From Planctomycetaceae bacterium (GTDB lineage: Bacteria > Planctomycetota > Planctomycetia > Pirellulales > Thermoguttaceae), in NCBI GenBank assembly GCA_031266315.1, contig JAISBG010000270.1:1-7718 (forward strand): a stretch of DNA of 7,718 nucleotides, in the 5' to 3' direction. The notes beneath the pieces were generated by a model. It searched no databases. It was not told where the DNA came from and was given only the letters and a program-made list of their open reading frames with translations. The position numbers were made by a program, and so were the translations under genes. Positions 1 to 7,481 of this stretch are shown here, piece after piece (position 1 is the first letter of the stretch; each line of letters begins with the position of its first letter).

Positions 1-24
1 TCCGCTCCACCGCCGGTTATCCAT

Positions 25-155
25 AAGGCAACTTCTAAAAACCTTTAGCAAAGATTATTTTTGACAAGATATACATGATTTTCTGGATTTTATTTGATTT
101 TATTCTGTAAATTTTGTAAATCCTGTCAAAAAAACTGATTTTTAGAAGTTGCCTT
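25..155. repeat. MITE-like palindromic element with 17-bp terminal inverted repeats
   Basis: Bases 25-41 (AAGGCAACTTCTAAAAA) are the exact reverse complement of 139-155. Just inside, TTTTGACAAGAT (59-70) pairs with ATCCTGTCAAAA (120-131) with one mismatch, so the ends are nested inverted repeats around a very AT-rich core with no coding potential. Size (131 bp), perfect termini and lack of an ORF fit a non-autonomous miniature transposable element or an extragenic palindrome. I see no convincing target-site duplication, and no transposase lies in the window. The inner AATCCTGTCAAAA-type motif resembles dispersed intergenic motifs I recall from other bacterial genomes, but I cannot verify that here. 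Confidence 0.6.
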
Positions 156-163
156 TTATTATA

Positions 164-190
164 TTACAATAAAATATTGTAACTTTTTTT
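164..190 (+). terminator. Terminator-like AT-rich hairpin with T-run
   Basis: TTACAATA (164-171) and TATTGTAA (175-182) form a perfect 8-bp stem with an AAA loop, followed by C and seven T residues (184-190). The geometry is that of an intrinsic terminator on the plus strand. The stem holds only one G-C pair, so it would be weak. It could end a transcript entering from the left, or simply reflect AT-rich sequence beside the palindromic element at 25-155. Confidence 0.3.
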
Positions 191-205
191 GTAAATAATC
201 GAGAT

Positions 206-248
206 GTAGGCAGCTGCTCGCCGACACAATTGTTCGGTGAACAGTTGC
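206..248. repeat. Degenerate hairpin unit related to repeat elements A-C
   Basis: After GCCGAC (220-225, partly overlapping the stem context) comes a hairpin, CAATTGTTC (227-235) with GAACAGTTG (239-247), closed by a GGT loop with one T-G wobble. The order 'GCCGAC, then a stem of about 10 bp with a 3-base loop' matches the right arms of elements A and B at 422-450 and 4694-4722. Both the stem sequence and the loop differ, and the CCACCT tail is missing. I read it as a decayed or divergent member of that family. Confidence 0.35.
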
Positions 249-334
249 TTTTCAATTATCTTATGGATTTTTTCTGATTCTATCGAATTAGATGTCTAGG
301 CATTGAAAAGTTCGTTTTGAACGCGAAACACACG

Positions 335-474
335 AAAAGAGGTGGGCAATCCGCCCGCTGAGCGGTTGCGCCGGTTGAGTCTTCATTTTGCCGTCATTAA
401 TCTGGTTCACAGTCGGCTATCGCCGACGCGACCTTTCAGCGAAAGGTCGCCCACCTACAAAAGGTTGCCCACCT
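335..474 (+). repeat. Intergenic repeat element A (REP/BIME-like, two hairpin units)
   Basis: The left arm at 341-378 is GGTGGGC followed by a hairpin (346-349 and 351-356 against 360-369, GCT loop, bulged T at 350, one C-A mismatch) and GCGCCGGTTGA. The right arm has GTCGGC/GCCGAC (412-417 and 422-427), then a perfect 10-bp stem, GCGACCTTTC (428-437) with GAAAGGTCGC (441-450), closed by AGC (438-440), then CCACCT. A second TTGCCCACCTTA follows near 465-475. The left arm recurs at 4587 and 7467. Bases 397-431 match 4669-4703 at 32 of 35 positions. The element lies about 175 bases upstream of the cytochrome gene. I see no ORF in it; a role in mRNA end formation or stability, or simple mobility, is inference. 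Confidence 0.75.
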
Positions 475-649
475 TATGATTGCCGATGAAATATTACCTA
501 TTATTTGACGATTCCAGAGGGAAACACCTAATCCGGTAGAATCAGGATTTTTTAATGTTTACCTATTGTGTTTTCACGACAAAATAGATACACTAAAAAT
601 GTTTGTAATTTTTAGAGTTCGGCTCAATTAAACTCCAACCCAAAATTCG

Positions 650-715
650 ATGATGTACAAATTATTTTTTCTTCCTGTATTATTGTTTTTTGCCGGAACA
701 ATGGCAGTTAATGCT
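650..715 (+). other. Sec-type signal peptide of the cytochrome
   Basis: Residues 1-22 show a short basic start (Lys4), a hydrophobic core (LFFLPVLLFFAGTM) and an AVNA end before Gln23, a good type I signal peptidase site. No Cys follows, so it is not a lipoprotein. Export is required for covalent attachment of heme to the two CxxCH motifs, which agrees with this reading. Confidence 0.88.
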
Positions 716-3700
716 CAGGTTACGCTAAATCATCAGGCGTGGTACGAAAACACGTTTGGCGATTTGCGGAATATTGTCCGCGCCAACCGTGATCTCAATT
801 TGTTGACGTTTCCCGGCGCACGGCTGGAAAAAGCAAACGGCGTTGGCAACGCTCGGCTTTTGACTGACGGCGAAATCGGAATTTACGGCGGCGACGGACG
901 GGTTACAATGGACGGCAATCCGTCAACGGTTGTCTATTATCTTGGCAAACCGCAATCCATTAAGGAAATCCTGCTCTATTCCGGTAACATCGACAGCCGG
1001 TCGAATCAGGATTTTGAAATCCGTTTGGCAAACAACGAAACCAATCCCGGAAAATTGCCGGCTTTTCCCAAAGAACCAACTTATACTTCCGGCGACAAAA
1101 TTCTCGGTTCCAATGTTGGCGGTTTTTTAAGCCGGTTTGCCGATGCCGCCGGTAAACCTGTTACGGGCGATAAAAAATACGATTGGATTGAATTTAAAAT
1201 CTGGCGGACTTATCCGTCCAAAGCGGGCGACCCTGCAAAAAGCGGGAGCAAAGCCAATAGTTGGGCATCGTTTCTCGAACTGCAACTTCTTGCCGACCCG
1301 AATGATCCGTCGTTGTTTGCCTCCGAACAGGAACGCCAAAACTGGCTCGACGCCAGAGAGCAAGAACGTTTCCGAAAAATATTGAGCGACACGGTTGGTG
1401 AAGATATTTTGTTTGCAGTAGAAAATCCCGAATCAATTAAACGGGCAATTGATGATCTTTCTAAAAAATTTCCCGACCAATATGACGGAAAACATTTTAC
1501 ACAGTTGTACGAAAAATATGTCGCCGAATTGTCCGGTGCACTGAAAAATATTACGGCGAAAACTCCCGAAGAACGGGAAAAAACAGTTTCCTTGATTAAA
1601 CAATTCAGCGAATTTCGGAAAACAGCGTTGCTTGCTAATCCGTTGATGAAATTTGAAAAATTATTGTTTCGCCGTGCCAAAAATCCCGGATTGACCGCCA
1701 ACTGGATTTCCAATGCCGCACGCGGAAAAGGCGGTTACGATAATGCGTTGGCGGTTGTCGATCCGCAGAACCCGCAGGGCGAAGCCAAAACAATTATCGA
1801 AAATCCCAACGGTTCGTTTGTCGGCGATGTCAATTTACATTGGAACGCCGACAAAATTCTTGTTACCGCACTTGCCCAAGACAAAACTTGGCAGATTTTT
1901 GAACTCAATCTCAATGATTCCAACAGTTCCTCTGAACCGGCAAAACTACGGCAAATTACGCCGTCCATCGGAAACGATGTCGATAATGTCGAAGGTTGTT
2001 ACGTTCCCGACGGTTCCACGATTTTCATTTCGACCGCTAACATGATGGGCGTTCCGTGTATTGACGGCAGTTCTCAGGTTGGAAATATTTACCGTCTGGA
2101 AACCGACGGCAAAACGATACGGCAATTAACATTTGAACAAGATCAGGATTGGTGTCCGGTACTGTTGCCGAATGGTCGGGTTTTGTATTTACGTTGGGAA
2201 TATATTGATACGCCGCATTATTTCACTCGACTTCTGTTTCACATGAACCCGGACGGAACAAATCAGGTTGAATTTTACGGCAGTAATTCGTTTTGGCCCA
2301 ACAGCATGTTTTATGCCCGACCGGTTCCGGGTAGTTCCACTAAATTTGCTACAATTGTTTCCGGTCATCACGGAACCGGCAGAGCTGGAGAACTTACTAT
2401 TTTTGACATTACCAAAGGACGGCAGGAAGCCGCCGGCGCAATTCAGAAGATTCCGGGTTACGAAAAACCGGTTGAGCCGATCATTATGGATCAACTCGTT
2501 GATGATTCGTGGCCCAAATTTTTGTTTCCGGCTCCGTTGGACGAAAACTATTTTATTGTTTCCGCAAAGTTGACACAGAGTTCACCATGGGCGTTGTATC
2601 TTGTGGACACGTTTGACAATATGCTGAAAATCCGTGAAGAACCGGGCTACGGACTTTACGAACCGACTCCGGTTATCAAGCGTCCGCAACCGCCGGTTCA
2701 GCCGAATCGGGTTGATCGGGCGTCGAAAGAATCCAATGTTTTCGTAACCGATGTTTATTTCGGCGACGGTCTTAAAGATGTTCCGAAAGGAACCGTCAAA
2801 AAATTCCGTATCTTTTCGTACAATTACGGTTATCGCGGTATTGGTTCTCACGATTATTTCGGAATGGAAAGTTGTTGGGATGCCCGACGGATACTGGGTG
2901 AAGTTCCCGTTTATGAAGACGGCAGTGCTTCGTTTGTCATTCCGCCGAATACACCGCTTGCTATCCAACCGTTGGACGAACAAGGCAGGGCGTTGCAACT
3001 AATGCGGACATGGTTTGTCGGAATGCCGGGCGAGAATCAATCCTGTACCGGTTGCCATGAATCGCAAAATATAGTAACACCGAATAAACGAACAGTTGCG
3101 ATGGGAAAAGTTCCGACGCCGATTACGCCGTTTTTTGGAGCGGAACGTCCGTTTTCGTTCAAATATGAGATTCAACCGGTTCTTGACCGGTATTGTGTCG
3201 GTTGCCACGATGGTTCTGAAGAGAAAAAAGACCGCCCGAATTTTGCCGACAAATCGCCGGGTCATCGCGGTTTTTCCAAATCATATCATGCGTTGCATCC
3301 TTATGTCCGGCGTCCGGGACCGGAAGGCGATTATCATCTTCTGAAACCGTTGGAGTTTCATGCTTCGTCCAGCGAATTGTTCCAGATACTCGAAAAAGGT
3401 CATCATGGTACTGAGGTTGACGGCGATTCGATGCGGAGGCTTTATGCTTGGGCAGATATGAATGTTCCGTATTATGGAACATGGATTGAAATTGCCGACA
3501 AACTAAACCGGAAACAAATTGCCGATGTTGCGGTTCGGGCAACCGAGTTGCGGTCATTGTACGCCGATATTGATCTCAACCCGGAAGCGGATCCGTATGC
3601 CGGTATTGAATTGCCGACCAATATTGAGTTTGTCAAACCGAAAAAAATTGAGTTGGATTATACCGCTCCGGCAGTTCCGAATTGGCCCTTTGATGCTCAA

Positions 3701-4519
3701 ACGGCAAAGAACATGCAAACGAAACCGAATCAAACGGTTCAAATTGCCGACGATGTTTCCATTGAATTGGCGTGGATTCCTGCCGGAAAATTTGTGAAGG
3801 GTGATGACGGCGGTTTTGCTGATGAATTGCCGCGAAATGTTGTGGAAATCGGGAAACCGTTCTGGATGACGACGACGGAAGTTACGAACCAATTGTATCA
3901 TCAATTTGATCCGCAACACGACAGCCGGTTTATTGATCAATGGAGCAAAGACCATACGCATCCCGGTTATCCGGCGAACAAGCCGGAGCAACCGGTGATT
4001 CGGATTAACTGGAACAAGGCGGCTGAATTTTGTGGTTGGTTGAGTCAAAAAACCGGTAAAAAATTCCGATTGCCGACGGAAACGGAATGGGAATGGGCTT
4101 GCCGTGCCGGAACCGCAACTCCAATGTGGTACGGTGATTTGAAAACGGATTTCGGAAAACTGGAAAATCTTGCCGACATGCAGACGAAAAAATTTGTAGT
4201 TCGCGGAGTGAACCCGCAACCGATCAATAATCCGCCGGATGTGGAAGCGTTTATACCGCGAGCGGAGGGAATTGACGACGGCAATATGATTCATCAGGGA
4301 GTTGGAACGTATCAGGCGAATCCGTGGGGATTACATGATATGCACGGCAATGTCGCAGAATGGACGGCGTCGGATTATTCCGCAACCGATTTGCGTAAAG
4401 TTGTTCGTGGTGGTTCATGGCGAGATCGTCCGAAGTGGTCGCGAAGCGGTTTACGACGTCCCTACGAAGCATGGCAACCGGTGTTCAATGTCGGTTTCCG
4501 TGTTGTTTGCGATGAATAG
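650..4519 (+). CDS. Secreted HzsA-like diheme cytochrome with discoidin-like N-terminus and C-terminal FGE-sulfatase (SUMF1-type) domain
   Basis: Predicted exported electron-transfer or binding protein of 1289 residues; substrate unknown. Order of parts: signal peptide 1-22; F5/8 type C (discoidin)-like beta domain about 25-215; charged helical linker about 225-340; TolB/WD-like propeller repeats about 390-680, as in the HzsA middle region; HzsA-type segment about 687-804 ending in heme motif CTGCH (799-803); second heme motif CVGCH (849-853) in a C-terminal cytochrome segment reaching about 1010, with a histidine-containing FHASSSEL stretch and KGHHG that could supply a distal ligand; FGE-sulfatase fold 1035-1288 (WIPAGKF, RLPTETEWEWACRAGT at 1140, GNVAEW, VVRGGSW at 1251, NVGFRV). 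The positions matching the two FGE catalytic cysteines are Asp1259 and Ser1264, so formylglycine generation is unlikely. The residue four after the first heme histidine is Asn807, not the Tyr I recall for true hydrazine synthase. Two adjacent ATGs (650, 653) are possible starts; no clear ribosome site. It stands alone, with no HzsB/HzsC partners in view. Confidence 0.9.
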   Translation: MMYKLFFLPVLLFFAGTMAVNAQVTLNHQAWYENTFGDLRNIVRANRDLNLLTFPGARLEKANGVGNARLLTDGEIGIYGGDGRVTMDGNPSTVVYYLGKPQSIKEILLYSGNIDSRSNQDFEIRLANNETNPGKLPAFPKEPTYTSGDKILGSNVGGFLSRFADAAGKPVTGDKKYDWIEFKIWRTYPSKAGDPAKSGSKANSWASFLELQLLADPNDPSLFASEQERQNWLDAREQERFRKILSDTVGEDILFAVENPESIKRAIDDLSKKFPDQYDGKHFTQLYEKYVAELSGALKNITAKTPEEREKTVSLIKQFSEFRKTALLANPLMKFEKLLFRRAKNPGLTANWISNAARGKGGYDNALAVVDPQNPQGEAKTIIENPNGSFVGDVNLHWNADKILVTALAQDKTWQIFELNLNDSNSSSEPAKLRQITPSIGNDVDNVEGCYVPDGSTIFISTANMMGVPCIDGSSQVGNIYRLETDGKTIRQLTFEQDQDWCPVLLPNGRVLYLRWEYIDTPHYFTRLLFHMNPDGTNQVEFYGSNSFWPNSMFYARPVPGSSTKFATIVSGHHGTGRAGELTIFDITKGRQEAAGAIQKIPGYEKPVEPIIMDQLVDDSWPKFLFPAPLDENYFIVSAKLTQSSPWALYLVDTFDNMLKIREEPGYGLYEPTPVIKRPQPPVQPNRVDRASKESNVFVTDVYFGDGLKDVPKGTVKKFRIFSYNYGYRGIGSHDYFGMESCWDARRILGEVPVYEDGSASFVIPPNTPLAIQPLDEQGRALQLMRTWFVGMPGENQSCTGCHESQNIVTPNKRTVAMGKVPTPITPFFGAERPFSFKYEIQPVLDRYCVGCHDGSEEKKDRPNFADKSPGHRGFSKSYHALHPYVRRPGPEGDYHLLKPLEFHASSSELFQILEKGHHGTEVDGDSMRRLYAWADMNVPYYGTWIEIADKLNRKQIADVAVRATELRSLYADIDLNPEADPYAGIELPTNIEFVKPKKIELDYTAPAVPNWPFDAQTAKNMQTKPNQTVQIADDVSIELAWIPAGKFVKGDDGGFADELPRNVVEIGKPFWMTTTEVTNQLYHQFDPQHDSRFIDQWSKDHTHPGYPANKPEQPVIRINWNKAAEFCGWLSQKTGKKFRLPTETEWEWACRAGTATPMWYGDLKTDFGKLENLADMQTKKFVVRGVNPQPINNPPDVEAFIPRAEGIDDGNMIHQGVGTYQANPWGLHDMHGNVAEWTASDYSATDLRKVVRGGSWRDRPKWSRSGLRRPYEAWQPVFNVGFRVVCDE

Positions 4520-4586
4520 TTTTTTGTAATGTAATATTTCAGTGAAATTTGCATTAAAAGCGTAAATATAAGGTAAACAACTATAA

Positions 4587-4761
4587 GGTGGGCAATCCGC
4601 CCGCTGGGCGGTTGCGCCGGTTGAGTCTTACTCGACTCCAAAACGGAAGGCAACACAAATTGCCCTTGTTAATCTGATTCACTGTCGGCTAACGCCGACG
4701 CGATGTTTTAGCAAAACATCGCTCACCTTATGATTGCTCACCTGATGTTTCCTACCTTATG
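4587..4761 (+). repeat. Intergenic repeat element B (REP/BIME-like, two hairpin units)
   Basis: Left arm 4587-4624 differs from copy A at one base and forms a 10-bp stem (4592-4602 against 4606-4615) with a GCT loop and one bulged T. Right arm: GTCGGC/GCCGAC (4684-4689 and 4694-4699), then a perfect stem GCGATGTTTT (4700-4709) with AAAACATCGC (4713-4722), loop AGC, then TCACCTTA. Degenerate copies of a CCTTATGATTGC-like tail motif run to about 4761. The spacer between the arms (about 4629-4668) is longer than in copy A and unrelated. The element begins 67 bases past the cytochrome stop codon, so it could form the 3' end of that transcript; that role is inference. Confidence 0.75.
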
Positions 4762-4821
4762 TTTTTACTTTGCGAACTATTCATTATTCGCTCTTAACAA
4801 CTCGGAATATTTTTCCATACG

Positions 4822-4850
4822 TTGTCAATAGTGGTTAGAAATGCTATAAT
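4822..4850 (+). promoter_or_regulatory. Sigma70-type promoter with extended -10, driving the UvrA-like gene
   Basis: TTGTCA (4822-4827, 5 of 6 to consensus) lies exactly 17 bases before TATAAT (4845-4850, 6 of 6), with TG at 4842-4843 giving an extended -10. The predicted transcription start near 4857 leaves a leader of about 118 bases before the TTG start at 4975. The leader is AT-rich; apart from a 5-bp CCGGT/ACCGG pairing (4892-4896 with 4922-4926) I see no strong structure. No LexA-type operator palindrome is recognisable next to it. Confidence 0.7.
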
Positions 4851-4974
4851 GTTGTATTGGAATTGTGTTAAATATCGTCGATTGAAATTATCCGGTGTTT
4901 ATTGGTTTTTTATACAGGACAACCGGTAAAATATTTTGTTTCGCGTCTTACGCAATTGATTTGATTGCTCCGTT

Positions 4975-7266
4975 TTGATTATTGCCTTTCTTTCCGTGAT
5001 TCCTCCCAAAATACCGGTAACTTCCCGATCTTCTGTTCCAGCACCAACTAATGAATATCATTGGCTGGTCGTTCGCGGCGCCCAACAGAATAATCTCAAA
5101 AATATTGATGTTTCCTTTCCGCTTGGCGCATTCACGGTTGTTACCGGAGTCAGCGGCAGCGGAAAAAGTTCACTCGTCAACGATATTCTTTGGAAATCAC
5201 TTTCCCGAACATTGCACCGCGCCCAAACAATTCCCGGCGCCCACGATTCATTGGAAGGAGTAGAATATCTCAACAAAGTTATTCGTGTTGACCAGCAACC
5301 GCTCGGTCAAACCCCAACCTCCAATCCGGCAACTTATACCGGCGTTTTCGATTTGATTCGCGAACTGTTCGCCCAACTTCCCGATTCAAAATTAAGAGGA
5401 TATTCGCCGCGCCGGTTTAGTTTCAATGTTTCCGGCGGACGTTGCGAAAAGTGTGAAGGAGCAGGGCAAATCAAAATCGAAATGCACTTTTTGCCCGATG
5501 TGTGGATCACTTGCGATTCGTGCAACGGCAAACGCTATGAGCGTCAAACGTTGGATGTTAAGTTTCGCGGATATTCTATTGCCGATGTTCTCGAAATGTC
5601 CTGCGGGGAAGCGTTGCAATTGTTCAACAATATTCCGCCGATTCGCCGTGTTTTGCAAACACTTTGCAGTGTCGGGCTTGATTACATTTCACTCGGTCAA
5701 GCGGCTCCGACTCTTTCCGGCGGCGAAGCACAACGGGTTAAACTTGCGGCGGAACTCGCCCGCCCCGATACCGGACGAACTCTTTATCTTCTTGATGAAC
5801 CAACAACAGGACTCCATTTCGACGATTTGCAAAAATTACTCGACGTATTGCATCATCTTGTCGATCTCGGCAACACCGCTATTGTTATCGAACATAATCT
5901 TGATGTGATTAAAAACGCCGATTGGATTGTTGATCTCGGTCCTGAAGCCGGAATTGCCGGAGGTTATCTTCTTTTCGCGGGAACTCCCGAAGAACTCATA
6001 AAAAATCAAGATCAAATTCTTGAAAATCAAACGAAAAGTAAAACCGCTCACTCTCAAAAGAACAAAAAAGCATCGGCGCAAACTCTGAAACAATCCCCAA
6101 AACAGACGAAAAAATCTCAAACTCCCGAACAATCCTTTTCCGTTTCCCATTCTCCAATCTTTTCACATACGGCTCAAGCACTTCGACCGGTTTTGGAAGC
6201 CGGTCCGTTTGTGGAGCGGGAAGTGTTCAATCCTGAACGGCTCAACGAAATCAAAGCCGGAGATATTTCCCCTCGTGAAATCGGCGCGGCAGCCAAAATG
6301 CCTTGGGAAACAAACGGTTTACGTTGGCATACCCAAGACCGTATCAGCCGGAACGGTCAACCGATTCGTTGGAACGGCAAAATTCTTGCCGAAGTTGTCC
6401 GGCGAATTGAGGCAACCGGTCAATTTGCTCCGACCAATTGGAACAATCGATCTGTTGTCAAAATCAACGCTGAAAAAAAATCGCTTGGTTGGTTTTTTCA
6501 CGCGATTACGGCGGAAGAATGGTTGCTCAAAATGAAATTCCGAACCGCCCAAAATACTTTTCGGAGAGAAGCACTCAAAACAGGACTTGACCTGAAACCG
6601 TTGAACGAAATGGACGCTATTCCTCTTTATGGTACAGAGTCAAGAGTTCGGGTTCATCGTTCTCACGGACGTTGGCAGGAAATTGAGTTGCGAGTTCACG
6701 CTTGGGAAGAAATCGACCGCAAAGAATTTTGGGACTTTATTGATTTGGCAATCAGAGAATTTGCAAAATACACAAAAAAGGTTGAAAGAAGTCCGAATGA
6801 TTTAATGCCTTGGAAAATTCTAGGCGAAAAATGGCATTCGCTTCCCAAAGGGCTGATTGGCGGGGATAAACTTCTTTGGGAACCCTCGCTTTTGACGGAA
6901 TTATTTGGTATGCTAAAAGAGATTTCCCCAGATTCCCGAATCCTGTGGACGAACAAAGTCCTCGTTCCCTTTTATCAACCCCGCCTAAAACACGGAACGG
7001 TGAAAACAAAAAAATTAAAAATCGACGGACGAACTATTCCTTGGCTTGTTGTTCATACCAAACGAGTTGACGCGATTTATATTGATTTGTACGTTGAAAA
7101 AAATTCGATTCCTTTGGGGCGTATCCGTTCCGTCGGCTCCGAACCGTTTGTCAACGGAAAAAACAAACTGTTCGATATTATTCAATTAAAATTAACCCAA
7201 AAATCAGAACTCAAAAGCCGTGAACTCCGGCAACTATTACAAGAAACACTCAAAAACGGCGAATAA
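4975..7266 (+). CDS. UvrA C-terminal half (second ABC ATPase with zinc module) fused to a ~350-residue uncharacterised extension
   Basis: UvrA is the damage-sensing ABC ATPase of nucleotide excision repair. Residues 29-342 match its second nucleotide-binding half end to end: [10 protein letters not shown], Walker [10 protein letters not shown] (58-66, Lys64), zinc finger Cys157/160/180/183 with the usual 19-residue spacing, EMHFLPD, signature LSGGEAQR (247-254), Walker B TLYLLDEP (269-276), H-loop His307. The first ATPase half, its zinc finger and the UvrB-binding domain are absent; only 455 non-coding bases lie upstream. Residues 343-409 are a Lys/Gln/Ser/Thr-rich linker; 410-763 form a Trp-rich globular extension (WHTQDR at 451, [25 protein letters not shown]) whose family I cannot name. 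I recall extended UvrA variants in planctomycetes but cannot confirm. Start: TTG 4975 is the first start codon after the in-frame TGA at 4957; GTG 4996 is the alternative; neither has a ribosome site, and no in-frame ATG occurs before Met170. It could act as a homodimer or with a separate N-terminal half. Confidence 0.88.
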   Translation: MIIAFLSVIPPKIPVTSRSSVPAPTNEYHWLVVRGAQQNNLKNIDVSFPLGAFTVVTGVSGSGKSSLVNDILWKSLSRTLHRAQTIPGAHDSLEGVEYLNKVIRVDQQPLGQTPTSNPATYTGVFDLIRELFAQLPDSKLRGYSPRRFSFNVSGGRCEKCEGAGQIKIEMHFLPDVWITCDSCNGKRYERQTLDVKFRGYSIADVLEMSCGEALQLFNNIPPIRRVLQTLCSVGLDYISLGQAAPTLSGGEAQRVKLAAELARPDTGRTLYLLDEPTTGLHFDDLQKLLDVLHHLVDLGNTAIVIEHNLDVIKNADWIVDLGPEAGIAGGYLLFAGTPEELIKNQDQILENQTKSKTAHSQKNKKASAQTLKQSPKQTKKSQTPEQSFSVSHSPIFSHTAQALRPVLEAGPFVEREVFNPERLNEIKAGDISPREIGAAAKMPWETNGLRWHTQDRISRNGQPIRWNGKILAEVVRRIEATGQFAPTNWNNRSVVKINAEKKSLGWFFHAITAEEWLLKMKFRTAQNTFRREALKTGLDLKPLNEMDAIPLYGTESRVRVHRSHGRWQEIELRVHAWEEIDRKEFWDFIDLAIREFAKYTKKVERSPNDLMPWKILGEKWHSLPKGLIGGDKLLWEPSLLTELFGMLKEISPDSRILWTNKVLVPFYQPRLKHGTVKTKKLKIDGRTIPWLVVHTKRVDAIYIDLYVEKNSIPLGRIRSVGSEPFVNGKNKLFDIIQLKLTQKSELKSRELRQLLQETLKNGE

Positions 7267-7350
7267 ACCTCCTTCCTTACGTTGCACCGTCCATGACATT
7301 TCCGTCCTTATTTTACACCGTCCCTAATATTCCCGTGAAAGATTGCGGAC

Positions 7351-7416
7351 GTTCCACTACTCGCAGTGGAACTTTCCCTGCGAGTAGTGGAACTTCCCCT
7401 GCTGGTAGCGGAACTT
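7351..7416 (+). repeat. 21-bp tandem repeat containing two mutually exclusive hairpins
   Basis: T/CGGAACTT recurs at 7367, 7388 and 7409, exactly 21 bases apart. GTTCCACTACTCGCAG (7351-7366) is the perfect reverse complement of 7378-7393, giving a 16-bp stem with an 11-base loop. Its first seven bases also pair perfectly with GTGGAAC at 7366-7372, so a shorter hairpin competes with the long one. It lies 85 bases after the UvrA-like stop codon and has no T-run, so it is not a classic intrinsic terminator, though it could protect the 3' end of the mRNA. Confidence 0.65.
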
Positions 7417-7439
7417 CCGTTCCTAAGAAAAAGACAGAT

Positions 7440-7481
7440 AAAAGATGTGGGCAATCCGCTAAAAGAGGTGGGCAATCCGCC
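7440..7481 (+). repeat. 21-bp tandem duplication at the edge of element C
   Basis: Bases 7440-7460 and 7461-7481 are adjacent 21-bp copies agreeing at 19 of 21 positions, each running AAAAGA, then T/G, then GTGGGCAATCCGC. The second copy is the start of element C's left arm; the same AAAAGAGGTGGGC junction opens element A at 335. The duplication therefore includes both flank and arm sequence, as from slippage or repeated insertion. Confidence 0.65.

Noticed and set aside
566..594. Promoter candidate for the cytochrome gene (TTGTGT, 17 bases, TACACT)
   Set aside because: Only 3 of 6 and about 4 of 6 matches to consensus in an AT-rich stretch; such matches are expected by chance.
3554..4294. 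Minus-strand open frame of 246 codons inside the cytochrome gene
   Set aside because: It is antisense to the well-supported FGE and cytochrome coding region, and its Arg/Phe-rich translation has no recognisable domain.
650..4519. Identification of the cytochrome as hydrazine synthase alpha
   Set aside because: The propeller and heme segments are HzsA-like, but the key tyrosine position is Asn, extra discoidin and FGE domains are present, and no partner subunit genes are visible.
4849..4929. Upstream mini-ORF of 26 codons starting with ATG at 4849
   Set aside because: Its start codon overlaps the -10 box, upstream of the predicted transcription start, so it would not be on the mRNA.
4520..4974. 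Possible frameshifted N-terminal half of UvrA upstream of the UvrA-like gene
   Set aside because: The missing half would need roughly 1.8 kb. The gap has 455 bases, filled with repeat element B, a promoter and an AT-rich leader, and I see no UvrA motif in any frame.
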